Assembly: GCA_026193675.1 (NCBI GenBank) | Contig: JAPHSO010000156.1 | Coordinates: forward strand, 1 to 11,552 | DNA: 11,552 nucleotides | Direction: 5' to 3' | Source: Gammaproteobacteria bacterium | GTDB taxonomy: Bacteria > Pseudomonadota > Gammaproteobacteria > Thiohalomonadales > Thiohalomonadaceae | Shown: in pieces, positions 1 through 7,842 of the stretch | Position numbering within the stretch: position 1 is the first letter of the stretch | Layout of the letters: each line of letters begins with the position of its first letter | Program-made: the position numbers and the translations under genes | The notes under the pieces: generated by a model | Databases searched by the model: none | Told to the model about the DNA's origin: nothing | The model's input: the letters and a program-made list of their open reading frames with translations, nothing else

Positions 1-838
1 GGCGCTCTATACCTGCATGCTCAATGAGCAGGGTGGGGTGATTGATGATCTGATCATCACCTTTGTAGATCTTAGCTGGTATCGTATTGTGGTTAATGCG
101 GGGACCAAAGATAAGGATTTGGCATGGTTTCGAAAACATGCCCGTTCATTTGATGTGCAGATTGAACTGCGGGACGATCTGTCGATGATTGCGGTACAGG
201 GGCCTGAAGCTATTGCCAAAGTACACGCTGCCAGCCCAGAGATTGCTGAGATTGCGCGTGGACTGAGCCGTTTTGAGTCGGGAGGGGAGGCTGATCTTTT
301 TATAGCCCGTACCGGTTATACCGGTGAGGATGGCTACGAGATCATGATGCCAGATGATGATATTGAGGGGCTCTGGTTGGCCCTGATTGAACAGGATGTG
401 GCACCGATTGGTCTGGGAGCGCGTGACACCCTGCGTCTTGAGGCTGGCATGAATCTCTATGGTCAGGACATGGATGAGACCACATCACCATTGGTTAGTG
501 GCCTTGCCTGGACCGTATCGATGGAAAATGGGCGAGCGTTTATTGGCCGTGAGATCCTTGAGAAAGAGAAGGCAGCCGGTGTTGAAGAGCGGTTCGTTGG
601 GCTGGTGCTACAGGACAAAGGTGTGCTTCGAGCGCACCAGAAGGTGATCATTGAGGGGGTGGGTATAGGGGAGACAACCAGCGGCTCATTCTCTCCGACC
701 ATGCGTGAATCGATTGCACTGGCGAGAATCCCTGTAGGGGATGCCGATAGCTGTCTGGTTGAGATGCGTGGCAAGCAGCTCAAAGCAAAAATTGTAAAAC
801 CACCGTTTGTTCGTAACGGAAAAGTTGTAGTCTCATAA
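1..838 (+). CDS. gcvT: Aminomethyltransferase, glycine cleavage T protein (5' end cut off)
   Basis: T protein of the cytoplasmic glycine cleavage system. It releases ammonia from the aminomethyl group on the lipoyl arm of GcvH and transfers the carbon to tetrahydrofolate, giving 5,10-methylene-THF. The reading frame is open from the first complete codon (base 2), so the ATG at 17 is internal. The first visible residues, ALYTCMLNEQGGVIDDLI, are the family's conserved N-terminal-third block including the DDL motif. Further on come YTGEDGYEI and the folate-domain block GLGARDTLRLEAGMNLYGQD. The C-terminal barrel ends normally (PPFVRNGKVVVS, then TAA). About 278 residues are visible against a usual 360-365, so roughly 85 N-terminal residues lie outside the window. 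gcvH follows after 28 bases with a GGGGAG ribosome binding site, as in a classic gcvTHP operon. Any glycine riboswitch or promoter would be upstream, out of view. Confidence 0.96.
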   Translation, partial: ALYTCMLNEQGGVIDDLIITFVDLSWYRIVVNAGTKDKDLAWFRKHARSFDVQIELRDDLSMIAVQGPEAIAKVHAASPEIAEIARGLSRFESGGEADLFIARTGYTGEDGYEIMMPDDDIEGLWLALIEQDVAPIGLGARDTLRLEAGMNLYGQDMDETTSPLVSGLAWTVSMENGRAFIGREILEKEKAAGVEERFVGLVLQDKGVLRAHQKVIIEGVGIGETTSGSFSPTMRESIALARIPVGDADSCLVEMRGKQLKAKIVKPPFVRNGKVVVS

Positions 839-866
839 CACGATTATCTCTGAGGGGAGTAAAAAA

Positions 867-1259
867 ATGAGTGAAGTTCAGCAAGGTCTAAAATATGCAA
901 AGTCTCACGAGTGGATTCGTGATGAGGGAGATGGCACCGTGACCATCGGTATTACCGATCACGCTCAGCAGCTTCTTGGTGATATGGTCTTTATCGAACT
1001 GCCAGAGGTCGGTGCAGAGCTCGATACCGAAGAGGAGTGTGCAGTTGTTGAGTCTGTAAAGGCCGCTTCCGATGTCTATGCACCAATCGCCGGAACAGTG
1101 ACAGAGGTCAATGAGGCGGTTGTCGATGCGCCTGAGTTGGCCAATCAGGATCCCTTTGGGGATGGTTGGCTCTTCAAGTTGAAGATTGCAGATCAGGCTG
1201 AATATGACGCACTTCTGGATCCTGCCGAGTATTCGGAGCTGGTTGAAGAAGAGTCGTAA
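867..1259 (+). CDS. gcvH: Glycine cleavage system H protein (lipoyl carrier)
   Basis: Small lipoylated shuttle protein that carries the aminomethyl intermediate from the P protein to the T protein and is re-oxidised by the L protein (dihydrolipoamide dehydrogenase). At 130 residues it has the normal family length. The N-terminal block KYAKSHEWIR (residues 9-18) and ITDHAQQLLGDMVFIELPEVG are typical. The lipoyl attachment lysine is K65 in the motif ESVKAASD (62-69). The chain is acidic, as expected. The start is set by the GGGGAG sequence about nine bases upstream of the ATG and by alignment with the family. It sits between gcvT and gcvPA in the same orientation. The lipoylation machinery and the L protein are not encoded in this window. 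Confidence 0.97.
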   Translation: MSEVQQGLKYAKSHEWIRDEGDGTVTIGITDHAQQLLGDMVFIELPEVGAELDTEEECAVVESVKAASDVYAPIAGTVTEVNEAVVDAPELANQDPFGDGWLFKLKIADQAEYDALLDPAEYSELVEEES

Positions 1260-1304
1260 CTCTCTATTCACAAACGATCATTAACTAGTATTTGAGGTAT
1301 CCGA

Positions 1305-2756
1305 GTGCCATTCATCCCCCATACCGATGCTGAAGTAGAGTCGATGCTCGCCGCAATAGGCGCAGACTCCATTGATGAGCTTTTCGATGAGGTTCCGACA
1401 GCGCTACGCTGTGAAGGGCTTACCAATGTTCCTGACGGGCTTAGTGAGATGGATGTTGGTCGCATCATGAAGAGCTGGTCTAACCAGGATGGTGAGCCAA
1501 CCTGCTTTATTGGTGCTGGTGCCTACGATCACCATATTCCCGCTGCGGTTTGGGAGCTGGCTACACGGGGTGAGTTTTATTCCGCCTATACTCCTTATCA
1601 GGCTGAGGCGAGTCAGGGTACGCTGCAGCTCATCTATGAGTTCCAGACGATGATTGCAGGTCTGACAGGAATGGCGGTGAGTAACGCCTCCCTCTATGAC
1701 GGCGCATCTGCGCTGGCCGAGGCGGTACTGATGGCTGTGCGGGCCAATCGAAAATCAAAATCGAAAAAGATTTTGATTACGGCTACAGTTAATCCTGTCT
1801 ATCTCAAGGTGGTTGATGCCATCACCAAACATCAGGGGATCACCATGGAGCTTCTCCCCTATAACCTTGAGAGTGGCACTATCGATACCCAGTCACTTGA
1901 GGCTCATAGTGGGGAAGATTTTGCGGCATTAGTGATACCACTCCCCAATTTCTTTGGTGGATTGGAGGCGGTCGATGCACTGACCGATTGGGCTCACAAC
2001 AATAATATTCTGGTGATTGGCGTGGTCAACCCTACCGCAATGGCGCTGCTCAAGCCGCCTGGGGAGTGGGGTGAGACCGGAGCCGATATCGCTGTCGGTG
2101 ATGGTCAGCCGCTCGGTATTCCTCTCTCATCGGGTGGCCCGTTCCTTGGCTTTATGGCCTGTAAACAGGCGCTGGTTCGTCAGATGCCGGGCCGTATTGT
2201 AGGTCGCACAGTCGACCTTGATGGTAAGCCCGGCTTCTCTCTCACCCTGCAGGCGCGTGAACAACATATTCGACGCTCTAAGGCGACCTCGAATATCTGT
2301 ACCAATCAGGGATTGATGGCGACAGCGGCCACCATCTATATGTCGATCGTTGGTCAGACAGGTCTACGTCAGGTTGCTGAGGCGTGCCATGCCAATTGTC
2401 GCCTGTTGGCGGAAAAATTGACCGCACTGGACGGTGTTGAGCTGGTCTTCAACGCTCCCTACTTTCATGAGATTGTGGTCCGAATCGATCAGCCGTTTGA
2501 GCGGCTACAGCGGGCCCTGGCGGTACAGGATGTTTTGATCGGATACGACCTGAGTCAGGATTACCCTGATCTGCAAAACTGTATTCTGCTCTGTGCCACT
2601 GAAAAGCGCACCGAAGCGGATATCGATGAGCTGGTGGAGCATCTTGAAAGATTTTTAACCCGTAGTGGCCCATCGGCCTGTTCCAAATATATGCCGAAGG
2701 ATCCGGCGGCTCTCGGTTTCGTTGGGGATTATGGAAAGCGGGGAGGAGACCAATAA
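1305..2756 (+). CDS. gcvPA: Glycine dehydrogenase (decarboxylating) subunit 1, P protein alpha
   Basis: N-terminal half of the P protein in its split form. With GcvPB it forms the PLP-dependent enzyme that decarboxylates glycine and loads the aminomethyl group onto GcvH. Family blocks seen are CFIGAGAYDHHIPAAVWEL (about residues 67-85), SAYTPYQAEASQGTLQ and LTGMAVSNASLYDGASALAEA. This subunit lacks the PLP lysine, which lies in GcvPB, as is normal. The start is GTG at 1305, supported by GAGG seven bases upstream and by the typical beginning MPFIPHTDAEVE. At 483 residues it is somewhat longer than compact homologues of about 440-450, because of a C-terminal tail of roughly 30 residues after the helix ending LERFL. 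The stop codon shares one base with the gcvPB start (TAATG), implying coupled translation and 1:1 output. E. coli instead has one fused GcvP. Confidence 0.96.
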   Translation: MPFIPHTDAEVESMLAAIGADSIDELFDEVPTALRCEGLTNVPDGLSEMDVGRIMKSWSNQDGEPTCFIGAGAYDHHIPAAVWELATRGEFYSAYTPYQAEASQGTLQLIYEFQTMIAGLTGMAVSNASLYDGASALAEAVLMAVRANRKSKSKKILITATVNPVYLKVVDAITKHQGITMELLPYNLESGTIDTQSLEAHSGEDFAALVIPLPNFFGGLEAVDALTDWAHNNNILVIGVVNPTAMALLKPPGEWGETGADIAVGDGQPLGIPLSSGGPFLGFMACKQALVRQMPGRIVGRTVDLDGKPGFSLTLQAREQHIRRSKATSNICTNQGLMATAATIYMSIVGQTGLRQVAEACHANCRLLAEKLTALDGVELVFNAPYFHEIVVRIDQPFERLQRALAVQDVLIGYDLSQDYPDLQNCILLCATEKRTEADIDELVEHLERFLTRSGPSACSKYMPKDPAALGFVGDYGKRGGDQ

Positions 2757-4210
2757 TGCTTATTTTTGAACAGTCGTCCTCCGGTCGTACCAATGGGGCT
2801 CAGCTTCCGGCGACCAAAGCGCGTAACAAGGATCTTCCTGAGTCGATGCTACGCAGCTCTTCAACCGGCCTGCCAGAGGTCTCGGAGCTTCAGGCGGTAC
2901 GTCACTATACCCGTCTGTCGCAGAAGAATTTCTCGATAGATACCCACTTCTATCCGCTCGGCTCCTGCACCATGAAATACAACCCACGCGGCTCGAATCA
3001 GCTATCGATGCTGCCCGGATTTCTGGGACGTCATCCCTATGCACCTGTAGAGAGCCATAGTCAGGGGATCCTCGCCTGTCTTTATGACCTGCAGCAGATG
3101 CTGCAAGAGGTGACCGGCATGGTGGGCTGTTCGCTGACGCCAATGGCCGGTGCTCAGGGTGAGTTTGCCGGGGTGGCGATGATTCGTGCCTATCATGATG
3201 CCAACAAGGAGACTGCGCGCACTGAAATTTTGGTACCTGATGCGGCCCATGGAACCAATCCGGCAACAGCGGTGATGTGTGGTTACAAGGTGAAGGAGAT
3301 CCCCACCGATAGTAGCGGCGATGTCGATATTGAGGCATTGAAGGCTGTGGTCGGGCCGCAAACGGCCGGCATTATGCTGACCAATCCCTCAACGCTAGGT
3401 GTTTTCGAGCGCCAGATTAAGGAGATTGCCGGCATCGTACATGAGGCGGGTGGTCTGCTCTATTACGATGGTGCCAACCTCAATGCAATCCTGGGTAAGG
3501 TGAAGCCGGGAGACATGGGATTTGATGTGGTGCACCTCAATCTACATAAGACCTTCTCAACACCGCATGGTGGTGGCGGTCCTGGTGCAGGTCCGGTCGT
3601 GGTTGGAGAACGGCTAAAGCCGTTCCTGCCTGTTCCCATCGTGGGTGAAGATCGCGGTAGCTATCGCTGGCTAACTGAGGCCGATCTTCCCCAGACAATT
3701 GGTCGCCTGTCGGCCCATATGGGGAATGTGGGAATTTTGCTCAGGGCCTATATCTATGCGCGAATTCTGGGACGTGAAGGGATGCATCGGGTTGCTGAGT
3801 TTGCCACGTTGAACGCCAACTATCTGATGGCTGAGCTGAAAAAGGCCGGATTTGACATCGCCTTCAGCGAACGACGCGCCACTCACGAGTTTATCCTTAC
3901 CCTCAAACGGGAGTCGAAAGAGCTAGGGGCCAGCGCGATGGACTTCGCCAAGCGTCTTCTCGATTACGGCCATCATGCGCCGACCACCTATTTTCCTCTG
4001 CTGGTGCCTGAATGTCTGTTGATAGAACCGACTGAGACGGAGGATCGGGATACCCTTGATAGCTTTATAGCTGCAATGGTTTCGATCAAGGAGGAGGCAA
4101 AGCGGGATGTTGAGCTGCTCAAAAGTGCACCTCATTCAATGCCGGTTAGACGCCTGGATGATGTGAAGGCGGCCCGTGAACTAGATCTAATATGGAATCC
4201 TGAGAAATGA
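2756..4210 (+). CDS. gcvPB: Glycine dehydrogenase (decarboxylating) subunit 2, P protein beta
   Basis: PLP-binding half of the split P protein, 484 residues. The Schiff-base lysine is K265 within HLNLHKTFSTPHGGGGPG (residues 260-277), with the DGAN motif at 238-241 and a second conserved block THFYPLGSCTMKYNPR (63-78). AHGTNPATA (164-172) is also typical. It acts with GcvPA to decarboxylate glycine and pass the methylamine group to lipoyl-GcvH, releasing CO2. A strong GGAGGAG ribosome binding site lies in the end of gcvPA, seven bases before the ATG, and the MLIFEQS beginning is characteristic of the family. The 3' end overlaps the dgkA start by four bases (ATGA). Nothing is missing or disrupted. 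Confidence 0.97.
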   Translation: MLIFEQSSSGRTNGAQLPATKARNKDLPESMLRSSSTGLPEVSELQAVRHYTRLSQKNFSIDTHFYPLGSCTMKYNPRGSNQLSMLPGFLGRHPYAPVESHSQGILACLYDLQQMLQEVTGMVGCSLTPMAGAQGEFAGVAMIRAYHDANKETARTEILVPDAAHGTNPATAVMCGYKVKEIPTDSSGDVDIEALKAVVGPQTAGIMLTNPSTLGVFERQIKEIAGIVHEAGGLLYYDGANLNAILGKVKPGDMGFDVVHLNLHKTFSTPHGGGGPGAGPVVVGERLKPFLPVPIVGEDRGSYRWLTEADLPQTIGRLSAHMGNVGILLRAYIYARILGREGMHRVAEFATLNANYLMAELKKAGFDIAFSERRATHEFILTLKRESKELGASAMDFAKRLLDYGHHAPTTYFPLLVPECLLIEPTETEDRDTLDSFIAAMVSIKEEAKRDVELLKSAPHSMPVRRLDDVKAARELDLIWNPEK

Positions 4211-4611
4211 GTGGGTCGGAGTCAGAGCTGGAGCCAGAGATCAATAAACCTCATCCAAAGGGATTGATTCGCATTCTCGACGCCTTCATCTTCTCTATGA
4301 AGGGGTATAAAGCGGCCTACAGATATGAGGAGTCTTTTCGTATTGAGGTGGGCTTTGGAATCATTCTCTTTCCGCTCGGCTTCTGGCTGGGTGACAATGC
4401 GATTGAAAGAGCCATTCTCGTGATGCCACTGATACTGGTTTTGGTTGCGGAGTTACTTAACTCAGGAATTGAGACAACGATCGATCGGTTTAGTGTAGAA
4501 CATCACCCACTATCAGGAAGAGCCAAAGATATTGGCTCAGCAGCCTGTTTTACCGCACAAATGAGCGTCTTACTGATATGGGGTATGATGCTGTATGACA
4601 AGTTTTCATAG
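4207..4611 (+). CDS. dgkA: Diacylglycerol kinase family membrane protein
   Basis: Small integral inner-membrane lipid kinase of the prokaryotic DgkA family. The family phosphorylates diacylglycerol to phosphatidate with ATP, recycling diacylglycerol left over from membrane-derived glucan synthesis. Three hydrophobic segments are visible (about residues 48-62, 67-87 and 111-129) after an amphipathic N-terminus. The signature is intact: ELLNSGIETTIDR and LSGRAKDIGSAA. Relative to E. coli numbering, offset by 13, the key residues E28, E34, E69, N72, E76, K94 and D95 are matched by E41, E47, E82, N85, E89, K107 and D108. It is 134 residues against about 122 in E. coli, with an extra acidic, hydrophilic stretch at the N-terminus. 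The ATG overlaps the gcvPB stop by four bases and lacks a strong ribosome binding site, suggesting translation by coupling. Substrate specificity (diacylglycerol rather than undecaprenol) is inferred from motif match only. Confidence 0.93.
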   Translation: MSGSESELEPEINKPHPKGLIRILDAFIFSMKGYKAAYRYEESFRIEVGFGIILFPLGFWLGDNAIERAILVMPLILVLVAELLNSGIETTIDRFSVEHHPLSGRAKDIGSAACFTAQMSVLLIWGMMLYDKFS

Positions 4612-4670
4612 CGGTTCAGCGGTAGTCTGGCTCGTTAGTAATAATTAAAATTTAGAGTTTGGAGAAATAA

Positions 4671-5603
4671 ATGTCTGCACTGATCTGCGGCTCAATGGCC
4701 TACGACACCATCATGGTTTTTGGTGACCAGTTTAAGAATCACATCCTTCCCGATAGTGTTCATATGATCAATGTCTCATTCCTGGTGCCTGAAATGCGTC
4801 GTGAGACCGGTGGTTGTGCTGGGAATATCGCTTACAACCTGAAAATGTTGGGTGATGAGCCGGTCATCATGGCAACTGTGGGAGAAGACTTTGACCCCTA
4901 TGCCAAATGGTTGATTCAGTGCGGAATAGAGCGGCTGCATATTAAGCGAATTGATGAGAGTTATACCGCACAGGCCTTTATCACCACCGATATGGATGAT
5001 AATCAGATCACCGCATTCCATCCCGGTGCCATGAGTTACTCTCATGAAAACAAGGTCTCTAATGCCAAAGGTATCTCCATCGGAATCGTCTCCCCTGACG
5101 GTCGTGATGGCATGATCGAGCATGCTCAGCAATTTGTAGCGGCGGGCATTCCGTTTATCTTTGATCCCGGCCAGGGATTGCCGATGTTTAATGGTGATGA
5201 GTTGATGACCTTTGTTGAGCAGGCGACCTGGGTGACGGTCAATGACTATGAGGGACGCATGTTGCAGGAGCGCACCGGCAAGTCACTTGAAGAGATCGCC
5301 ACTATGGTTGAGGCACTCATTGTGACCAAAGGGGGAGAGGGTTCTGATATCTATGTAGATGGCGGCGTGATTGCAATTCCAACAGCAAAAGTTGGCGAAC
5401 TGAAGGATCCCACCGGTTGTGGTGATGCCTTCCGTGCCGGCCTCATCTACGGAATGGAGCGTAAGCTGGGATGGGAGGTGACGGGGCGTATCGCATCACT
5501 CACCGGAGCAATTAAGATTGAACACCATGGCACTCAGAACCATAAATTCTCAATAGAAGAGTTCCATGAGCGTTACAAAGAGAGCTTTGGAAGCGATTTT
5601 TAA
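4671..5603 (+). CDS. PfkB-family sugar/nucleoside kinase (adenosine kinase-like)
   Basis: Cytoplasmic ATP-dependent kinase of the ribokinase/PfkB family, 310 residues, a normal length. The N-terminal substrate-binding signature is GGCAGNIAYNLKMLG (47-61), preceded by a lid-strand region (about 12-40). The C-terminal family signature DPTGCGDAFRAGL (246-258) contains the anion-hole glycines and the presumed catalytic base D252. The nucleotide-binding strand is VTKGGEGS (218-225). Overall pattern and spacing resemble the proteobacterial adenosine kinase-like subgroup, but the substrate cannot be fixed from sequence, and ribose, another sugar or another nucleoside is possible. The start is supported by TTTGGAG about six bases before the ATG. 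It begins 59 bases after dgkA in the same direction, so it could be read from the gcv transcript or from its own promoter in that gap; I could not identify a convincing promoter there. Confidence 0.88.
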   Translation: MSALICGSMAYDTIMVFGDQFKNHILPDSVHMINVSFLVPEMRRETGGCAGNIAYNLKMLGDEPVIMATVGEDFDPYAKWLIQCGIERLHIKRIDESYTAQAFITTDMDDNQITAFHPGAMSYSHENKVSNAKGISIGIVSPDGRDGMIEHAQQFVAAGIPFIFDPGQGLPMFNGDELMTFVEQATWVTVNDYEGRMLQERTGKSLEEIATMVEALIVTKGGEGSDIYVDGGVIAIPTAKVGELKDPTGCGDAFRAGLIYGMERKLGWEVTGRIASLTGAIKIEHHGTQNHKFSIEEFHERYKESFGSDF

Positions 5604-5653
5604 TCGATTCATTTGATGAGTCTTTCAAACTAGAATCAGAACAAGGAGTCACT

Positions 5654-6382
5654 ATGCGTCACGAGCCGTGCGTCATTATTCTGGATGATGAGTGGGACTA
5701 TGATTTTGTTGAGTCAGTTCTCAATGAGATGATGGAACGTTGTAACGTACACCACTTTACCGATGTGGATGGCGCTGTCGACTTTATTGAATCGGTTAGT
5801 CGAGTCGATCTCGTCTTAACCGGTTGGGAAATCGGAGGTGAATTGTTGCTGAAAAAGCTCCGTTCGCACCCACGTTATCGAACAACTCCAGTTATCGTCA
5901 TGCCCGAGAATCAGAGCGATAATCTGCTGGCGGCAGCGGTTAGAGCCAACGCTAATGACATTCTTCCCAAGCCATTTACGGCCAGGCAACTTCACGACAA
6001 ACTAGATGCTTTTGTGATGCGACTCAACCGCCGTAGAACGGAGCGAGTCAAGCCGGACCGTCAGATGCTGGTTCATGTTCCTCTGCGTGGGGTTTATGTT
6101 TTTAAACTGGAGCTGGTCGATATTTCGATGGTGGGCTGTAATGTTCGTGCCCCATTCAAGCTGTCAGGTATGGTCAATATCTATGATAATGTTCACCTGA
6201 CAATCGCCTATGAATCTGATCATATGAAGATTCAGGCGCAACTCATCCGTCTAGATTATGATCCCTTTGAGGGGGACGAAAAACATATCATGATCGCTTT
6301 CAGGTTTTTGGATATTGAAGATGAATCCAGAGAGCGTTTACAGCAGATGATTACCGATTTCTGGAAGACAGCCCAGGATTAG
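5654..6382 (+). CDS. Degenerate receiver domain fused to a PilZ (c-di-GMP binding) domain
   Basis: Two-domain cytoplasmic signalling protein, 242 residues. Residues about 5-122 have the receiver layout: hydrophobic strand VIIL followed by acidic D11-D12-E13, strand VDLVLTGWEIGG (51-62), strand PVIVM (79-83) and the late KPF motif with conserved K106. At the phosphoacceptor position, just before W58 where CheY has D57, there is G57. The switch Thr/Ser position after the VIVM strand is P84. Ordinary Asp phosphorylation is therefore unlikely. Residues about 126-240 are PilZ: the RxxxR motif is R127-R131 and DISMVG (156-161) gives the D/NxSxxG motif, so c-di-GMP binding should be retained. An AAGGAG site lies five bases before the ATG. 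It is convergent with mutH, 35 bases away. No diguanylate cyclase, phosphodiesterase or histidine kinase lies nearby, so the target is unknown. Confidence 0.9.
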   Translation: MRHEPCVIILDDEWDYDFVESVLNEMMERCNVHHFTDVDGAVDFIESVSRVDLVLTGWEIGGELLLKKLRSHPRYRTTPVIVMPENQSDNLLAAAVRANANDILPKPFTARQLHDKLDAFVMRLNRRRTERVKPDRQMLVHVPLRGVYVFKLELVDISMVGCNVRAPFKLSGMVNIYDNVHLTIAYESDHMKIQAQLIRLDYDPFEGDEKHIMIAFRFLDIEDESRERLQQMITDFWKTAQD

Positions 6383-6417
6383 TCTGTTGATAGGGTGCGT
6401 TTGGAGGAGAATGCTCT

Positions 6418-7104
6418 TTAACGAATAAAGTTGTTACCAAGAATTTCACGGGTAAAACGCTTTCGCAGATAGAAGCCTTGTGGATTGGTCATAATTCGCT
6501 CACCGGTTTCTCCGATAGCCTCACTAAGCACCCTGCCATTTGCCGCCTTCGGGCGAATCTGCAGCACCTCACCGATGCGTGCATTAATCTCCTCAACATG
6601 GCCGGTGCGAACCATCTCCATCAGCTCTTCCCAATCTCTCCGTAGCAGTTCCAGCTCCTCACGATTGGGTTGCCACAGCAGGGGCATACCGATATGTCTT
6701 GCCGCCAGAGGGATCTCGCGCTCTCCCTCAACCGGGATCCAGAGCACATGTTTGAGTTTGTTATAGAGCCAGGACTCCTCCCAGCAATAACCCGCTTCCC
6801 CCAATAACGGAACAGTGCAGACATAGGTGGTCTCTCGCGGTAGCCCTCGGTGGTCGATAGGGATGGTCTTAAGTTCAATACCCAGATGGGTAAAGTCAGG
6901 TTCTGCCCGCGATCCCGCATTAGCTCCCAGCAGCTGTTCAAGCAGCTGCCCAACCCACCCCTTGTGGCGCTGTAGGTCGGGTGGCATGAGCAGATTATTC
7001 TGCTCAGCTATCTCCCCCAGAGTCAGCCCGGCAAGCGCCGTTGAACGCTCAATGAGCTCATCAATATTTGCGGGTGGAAAGATGGAAGATGGGGGGAAGA
7101 TCAT
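6418..7104 (-). CDS. mutH: DNA mismatch repair endonuclease MutH
   Basis: Methyl-directed mismatch repair nicking enzyme. Activated by MutS and MutL, it cuts the unmethylated strand at hemimethylated GATC sites. The 228 residues match the E. coli length (229), and the catalytic residues fall at the same numbers: E56, D70 (AEPDF), E77 and K79 (GIELKT), plus K116. Other family blocks are KGWVGQLLE, HVLWIPVEGER and LQIRPKAANGRVLSEAIG; the C-terminus GFYLRKRFTREIL is normal. The ATG is supported by alignment with the E. coli N-terminus, but it has no recognisable Shine-Dalgarno sequence. An in-frame stop (TAG, at 7123-7125 on the plus strand) rules out an upstream ATG. Its presence implies Dam-type GATC methylation in the host. 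It is divergent from the MlaC-like gene across only 52 bases. Confidence 0.96.
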   Translation of the reverse strand: MIFPPSSIFPPANIDELIERSTALAGLTLGEIAEQNNLLMPPDLQRHKGWVGQLLEQLLGANAGSRAEPDFTHLGIELKTIPIDHRGLPRETTYVCTVPLLGEAGYCWEESWLYNKLKHVLWIPVEGEREIPLAARHIGMPLLWQPNREELELLRRDWEELMEMVRTGHVEEINARIGEVLQIRPKAANGRVLSEAIGETGERIMTNPQGFYLRKRFTREILGNNFIR

Positions 7105-7156
7105 CAGTGAAGTTGTGCTATTCTAGAACCAGATTATTTAACTAAAGGACGTAATA

Positions 7157-7741
7157 ATGAGAAGGCTTGTTTTTATTCTATCACTCTTGTTTATCCCTGT
7201 TCTCGCCAATGCGGCACCCACTAATAGCATTGAGCGCAGTGGCATTATGGAACCTGCTCAGGTTCTACGTTCAGGTATCGAAACCCTGACCAACTATATG
7301 AATAAAAATGGAAATTCAGATCCTGCCAAACTGGCCCAGTATCTTGATCAAAATATTGCACCATATTTTGATTTTAGGCGGATGGCGTCATGGGCGGCAG
7401 GTCCTTCATACCGCTACCTGACCAAGCAGCAGAGAGCAGAGCTTACGGCTGGGATCAAATCTGAATTTATGGGAGCTCTGGCCACACGACTAACCGGTTA
7501 TAAGAGAAGTCGAATCGAATATCTGCGACCTCACGGAAATCTGACGCGCGGAAATGTGACGTTAGGGGTAAAAATTCATACAGGAAGTGGTTACCCTCTG
7601 CGAATCGACTTTAAACTTTACCGCGGTAAACAGGCGTGGAAGGTCTATGATGTTGTCGCTAACGGCGCTAGTGCAGTCTCTCACTTTAGAAATGACTATG
7701 CCCGAAAGTTCAGACAGAGAAGGTCTGTTTCACGCTATTAA
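7157..7741 (+). CDS. MlaC/Ttg2D-family periplasmic phospholipid-binding protein
   Basis: Probably an exported soluble lipid carrier. Residues 1-19 form a signal peptide: positive MRR, hydrophobic core LVFILSLLFIPVL, and an ANA|A cleavage site. The mature chain shows MlaC-family blocks: NIAPYFDFRRMASWAAG (66-82), LTKQQRAELTAGIKSEFMGAL (88-108) and the late motif DVVANGASAVSHFRNDY (165-181). MlaC proteins ferry phospholipids between the outer-membrane MlaA complex and the inner-membrane MlaFEDB transporter. At 194 residues it is slightly shorter than typical MlaC (about 210). The C-terminus is strongly basic (ARKFRQRRSVSRY). An AAAGGA site lies seven bases before the ATG. No mlaA, B, D, E or F neighbour exists here, so this may be a second, orphan MlaC-like protein with another partner. 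Family assignment is firm; the specific role is inferred. Confidence 0.86.
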   Translation: MRRLVFILSLLFIPVLANAAPTNSIERSGIMEPAQVLRSGIETLTNYMNKNGNSDPAKLAQYLDQNIAPYFDFRRMASWAAGPSYRYLTKQQRAELTAGIKSEFMGALATRLTGYKRSRIEYLRPHGNLTRGNVTLGVKIHTGSGYPLRIDFKLYRGKQAWKVYDVVANGASAVSHFRNDYARKFRQRRSVSRY

Positions 7742-7806
7742 ACTGGATTTGTCGTAGTGTGATATTTGTGAGCGACTTCAAGGATCATCTATAGGAGTTT
7801 GGCTAC

Positions 7807-7837
7807 TCTATTATCAAAGTTACACAGAGATAGTAGA
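7807..7837 (+). repeat. Inverted repeat just upstream of the HDOD gene
   Basis: TCTATTATC (7807-7815) pairs with GATAGTAGA (7829-7837) over nine base pairs with one G-U wobble, around a 13-base loop. It ends five bases before the ATG at 7843, where no good Shine-Dalgarno sequence is visible. The stem is A/T-rich and so weak. It could modulate translation of the HDOD gene or be fortuitous. Confidence 0.35.
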
Positions 7838-7842
7838 TAGCG

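Noticed and set aside
2449..3361. Long minus-strand reading frames antisense to gcvPA/gcvPB (up to 192 codons)
   Set aside because: They lie wholly under strongly conserved GcvP coding sequence, show no recognisable domain and have low-complexity composition; they are shadow frames.
1305..4210. Split gcvP as a frameshifted single gene
   Set aside because: The PA/PB two-gene form is a well-known natural arrangement, with its own Shine-Dalgarno and a conserved MLIFEQS start for PB.
4612..4670. Promoter for the PfkB-family kinase gene (TAAAAT at 4646-4651)
   Set aside because: No acceptable -35 at 16-18 bases; the stretch is simply A/T-rich.
6485..7126. Plus-strand reading frames across mutH
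   Set aside because: The minus strand encodes full-length MutH with all catalytic residues; the plus-strand frames are serine-rich shadows.
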